This document shows, piece by piece, positions 62,125-64,000 of a stretch of DNA of 64,000 bases. Every line of letters starts with the position of its first letter. Within the stretch, counting starts at the first letter, position 1. A model generated the notes under the pieces. The model saw only the letters and a program-made list of their open reading frames with translations, did not search any database and was not told the DNA's origin. Location: contig NZ_JBAFWZ010000004.1 of assembly GCF_036662795.1 (NCBI RefSeq), positions 120,234-184,233 on the forward strand, in the 5' to 3' direction. Origin of the DNA: Lysinibacillus_B sp036662795 (GTDB taxonomy: Bacteria; Bacillota; Bacilli; Bacillales_A; Planococcaceae). The translations under genes were made by a program, and so were the position numbers.

Positions 62125-63681
62125 CTATTTTACTTCTACCGCAGCCTCATCTCGCAATGCTCGTTTTAAAATCTTCCCTGACGTATTACGCGGTAATGAT
62201 GGTATGAACTCTATATATTTCGGCTTTTTATAAGAGGCTAAATGTTGTACACAAAATTCAATGACCTCTTCTTTTGTAAGTGTTTGATTTTCCTTTAATA
62301 CGATAAAGGCCTTTACACTTTCACCCCATACAGCGTCTGGAACGCCGATAACAGCTGCTTCAAAAATAGCCTCATGACGATATAAAACATTTTCGATTTC
62401 AGCTGGATAAATATTTTCACCTGCACTAATGATCATATCTTTTTTACGGTCACGTATATAAATGAAACCTTCCTCATCTGCTGATACTAAGTCCCCACTA
62501 TGGAACCAACCACCCTCGAAGGCTGCTGCTGTTTCCTCTGGTTTTTTATAATATTCTTTCATAATTGTCGGTCCGCGGTACACAATTTCGCCAATTTCTC
62601 CGACCGGTACATCATTCATATTTTCATCAACAATGCGTACCTCTACGTTCACAATAGGTTTCCCAAGAGCTGCTGTTTTTCGCATTGAATCGGCTGGCTT
62701 CATGCAAATCGTTACTGGACTCGTTTCGGTTTGGCCAAATGCTTCATAAATACCTTGTACATTAAAATGCTCTATGATTCGCTCCTTCACCTTAAGCGGG
62801 CAAGTTTCGGCTCCGGCAATACATGTACGCACAGAGGATAAATCATAATCGTCGATGTTAGGCAGGGACGTCACAAAATTCCACATAGCAGGCACTAAAA
62901 ATAGGCATGTAATTTTTTCTTGTTGAACAGCTTGCAGTACCTCATTCGGAACGAAATCCTTCTGAATAACAGTTGTTCCTCGTGCTAGGGTGCAAAACAC
63001 TAATGATGCAAGTGCTGCAGTATGAAAAAGTGGAGCTACGACGAGCTGACTCGTATTGCTATCTAGATCAAATTCTCGAATTAAATTTTGTGAATTCATT
63101 ACTAGATTTTTATGCGTGAGTACAGCTCCCTTTGGTTTTCCCGTTGTTCCAGATGTATACATTATCATACATGCATCATGATCATGTTGCTGCTCGAGAC
63201 TATAATCATATCTTTCATCAAACAATTGACTATATAACAGCATTCCTTCAACAGGCTGCTCTGAAGAGACGATAATACTACGTACATTCGGAATTTCGTG
63301 GCGGATAGATTGAATAATATCTACATATTCTTGGTCGATAAATAGAATCTCTGTATCTGAATCATTCAGAATATAGAGCACTTCATCGCTTGCTAGTCGG
63401 AAATTCAGCGGTACACCGACTCCACCAGATAATGAAATAGCCCACATTAATTCGACAAACTCTACGGAATTTTTAAATATATACGCTACTTTCTGGTCCT
63501 TTTTAATCCCTTGCTGCTGTATCCATCCGGCTAACTGTAATGCCTTACGCTCTAGTTGTGCATACGTAAACGCTTGATTTTCAAACTTAAAACATACTTT
63601 GTCTGGCACAATATGCGCTGCACTTCTTAAAACGTTACCAAGTAGCAACTCTCTCGACATTTCTAAAGAATTTGTTGTCAT
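62125..63681 (-). CDS. Fatty-acid--CoA ligase, AMP-binding family
   Basis: This 518-residue adenylate-forming enzyme activates a carboxylic acid, probably a medium or long-chain fatty acid, with ATP and CoA. Motifs: P-loop MYTSGTTGKPKGA, the GIYEAFGQTETSP acid-pocket loop, the hinge SGDLVSADEEGFIYIRDRKKD, and the catalytic Lys in LPRNTSGKILKR near the end. AAGGAGTG precedes the ATG. It stands alone; chain-length preference cannot be read from sequence. Confidence 0.9.
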   Translation of the reverse strand: MTTNSLEMSRELLLGNVLRSAAHIVPDKVCFKFENQAFTYAQLERKALQLAGWIQQQGIKKDQKVAYIFKNSVEFVELMWAISLSGGVGVPLNFRLASDEVLYILNDSDTEILFIDQEYVDIIQSIRHEIPNVRSIIVSSEQPVEGMLLYSQLFDERYDYSLEQQHDHDACMIMYTSGTTGKPKGAVLTHKNLVMNSQNLIREFDLDSNTSQLVVAPLFHTAALASLVFCTLARGTTVIQKDFVPNEVLQAVQQEKITCLFLVPAMWNFVTSLPNIDDYDLSSVRTCIAGAETCPLKVKERIIEHFNVQGIYEAFGQTETSPVTICMKPADSMRKTAALGKPIVNVEVRIVDENMNDVPVGEIGEIVYRGPTIMKEYYKKPEETAAAFEGGWFHSGDLVSADEEGFIYIRDRKKDMIISAGENIYPAEIENVLYRHEAIFEAAVIGVPDAVWGESVKAFIVLKENQTLTKEEVIEFCVQHLASYKKPKYIEFIPSLPRNTSGKILKRALRDEAAVEVK

Positions 63682-64000
63682 AAACTCACTCCTTTAAATT
63701 GGTTATAGCAATAGCAAGCTTTATATTTTAATAATACGAAAATTAGAATCTATTTAACGTTACCTTGTTTCAGAATGCTAAATATTCAGAAAACTGTTGA
63801 TGTGAGACTATCTTTAGCGTGTGTGGTGCGGATAAGGGCTGGTTTTGTTCGGATACGCGCTGCTTTTGTTCGGATACGTCTCTCTTTTGTGCGGATACGA
63901 CTTCTTTTGTGCGCATAGCTGCTACTTTTGTTCGGATACGTCTTCCTTTTGTGCGGATACACACTTCTTTCGTTCGGATACGTCTCTTTTGTGCGGATAG
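63682..64000. other. Gene-free end of the window with short repeats
   Basis: The first 140 bp should hold the acyl-CoA synthetase promoter (not identified). From about 63835 to the window end the sequence is the CGGATACG repeat field described in the next entry. Confidence 0.6.
63835..64000. repeat. Short interspersed direct repeats (CGGATACG units)
   Basis: Units of about 20-25 bp of the form TTTTGTTCGGATACGTCTCT recur at least seven times (for example near 63847, 63870, 63892, 63934, 63953, 63974 and 63992) with TTCGGATACG or TGCGGATA cores. The field continues past the window edge. The open frame across it on the minus strand (RIRTK, SAQK, SEQK, SEQN words) is a by-product of the repeat. 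Confidence 0.85.

Overview
The window is a low-GC chromosome segment from an endospore-forming Bacillota, most like Lysinibacillus or a close Planococcaceae relative. The evidence is gene order: recO, era-cdd-dgkA-ybeY-pgpH-phoH-yqfD-yqfC-floA-nfeD, rpsU, then mtaB-rsmE-prmA-dnaJ-dnaK-grpE-hrcA-hemW, lepA, spoIIP, gpr and rpsT. This is the conserved Bacillus yqe/yqf housekeeping and sporulation block, interrupted by accessory insertions. Nearly every gene lies on the minus strand; rpsT is the only clear plus-strand protein gene. No tRNA or rRNA genes were seen.

Layout from left to right. (1) Positions 1-7.1 kb: the start of recO, a CapA-type phosphoesterase, then a histidine kinase, response regulator and three-gene ABC exporter arranged like the Bacillus lnrJKLMN resistance operon, placed between recO and era. 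(2) 7.1-17.5 kb: the era to rpsU core (ribosome maturation, cytidine salvage, lipid kinase, c-di-AMP hydrolase, PhoH, sporulation proteins YqfD/YqfC, flotillin and NfeD). (3) 17.6-29.1 kb: an amino-sugar block in which a lactose/cellobiose-type PTS (EIIB, EIIA, EIIC), MupG, an N-acetylglucosamine kinase, NagB, NagA, HPr, Enzyme I, a SIS protein and a NagR-type GntR regulator sit together. GGTATA...TATACC operators lie in front of nagA and the PTS genes. (4) 29.1-34.5 kb: a nested intergenic repeat field, deoC, an unknown gene, and a polysaccharide deacetylase next to a TPR/GH26-like secreted protein. (5) 34.7-44.1 kb: mtaB to hemW, with a CIRCE operator before hrcA.

(6) 44.1-57.6 kb: a complete type I-B (Cst1/Cst2 subfamily) CRISPR-Cas locus placed between hemW and lepA: cas6-cas8-cas7-cas5-cas3-cas4-cas1-cas2, a 53-repeat array downstream and a second, 8-repeat array upstream. 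Both arrays have a 149-bp leader.

The most interesting signal is in the 220 bp between cas6 and the second array. A degenerate CRISPR repeat lies there in the opposite orientation, right behind its own good promoter, followed by a short spacer-like segment and half of a second repeat. The first 14 bases of that segment match the start of the cas operon transcript at 13 positions, with the single mismatch at position 6, and a CCT PAM-like triplet lies beside the match. That triplet is part of the cas6 ribosome-binding site. This looks like a cas-regulating crRNA-like RNA (CreR) by which Cascade represses its own operon.

(7) 57.7-64 kb: lepA, spoIIP, gpr, rpsT, an acyl-CoA synthetase and another short-repeat field. 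Start codons were re-chosen from ribosome-binding sites where needed, giving several TTG or GTG starts (nagA, mtaB, cas6, cas4, grpE, hemW and others).
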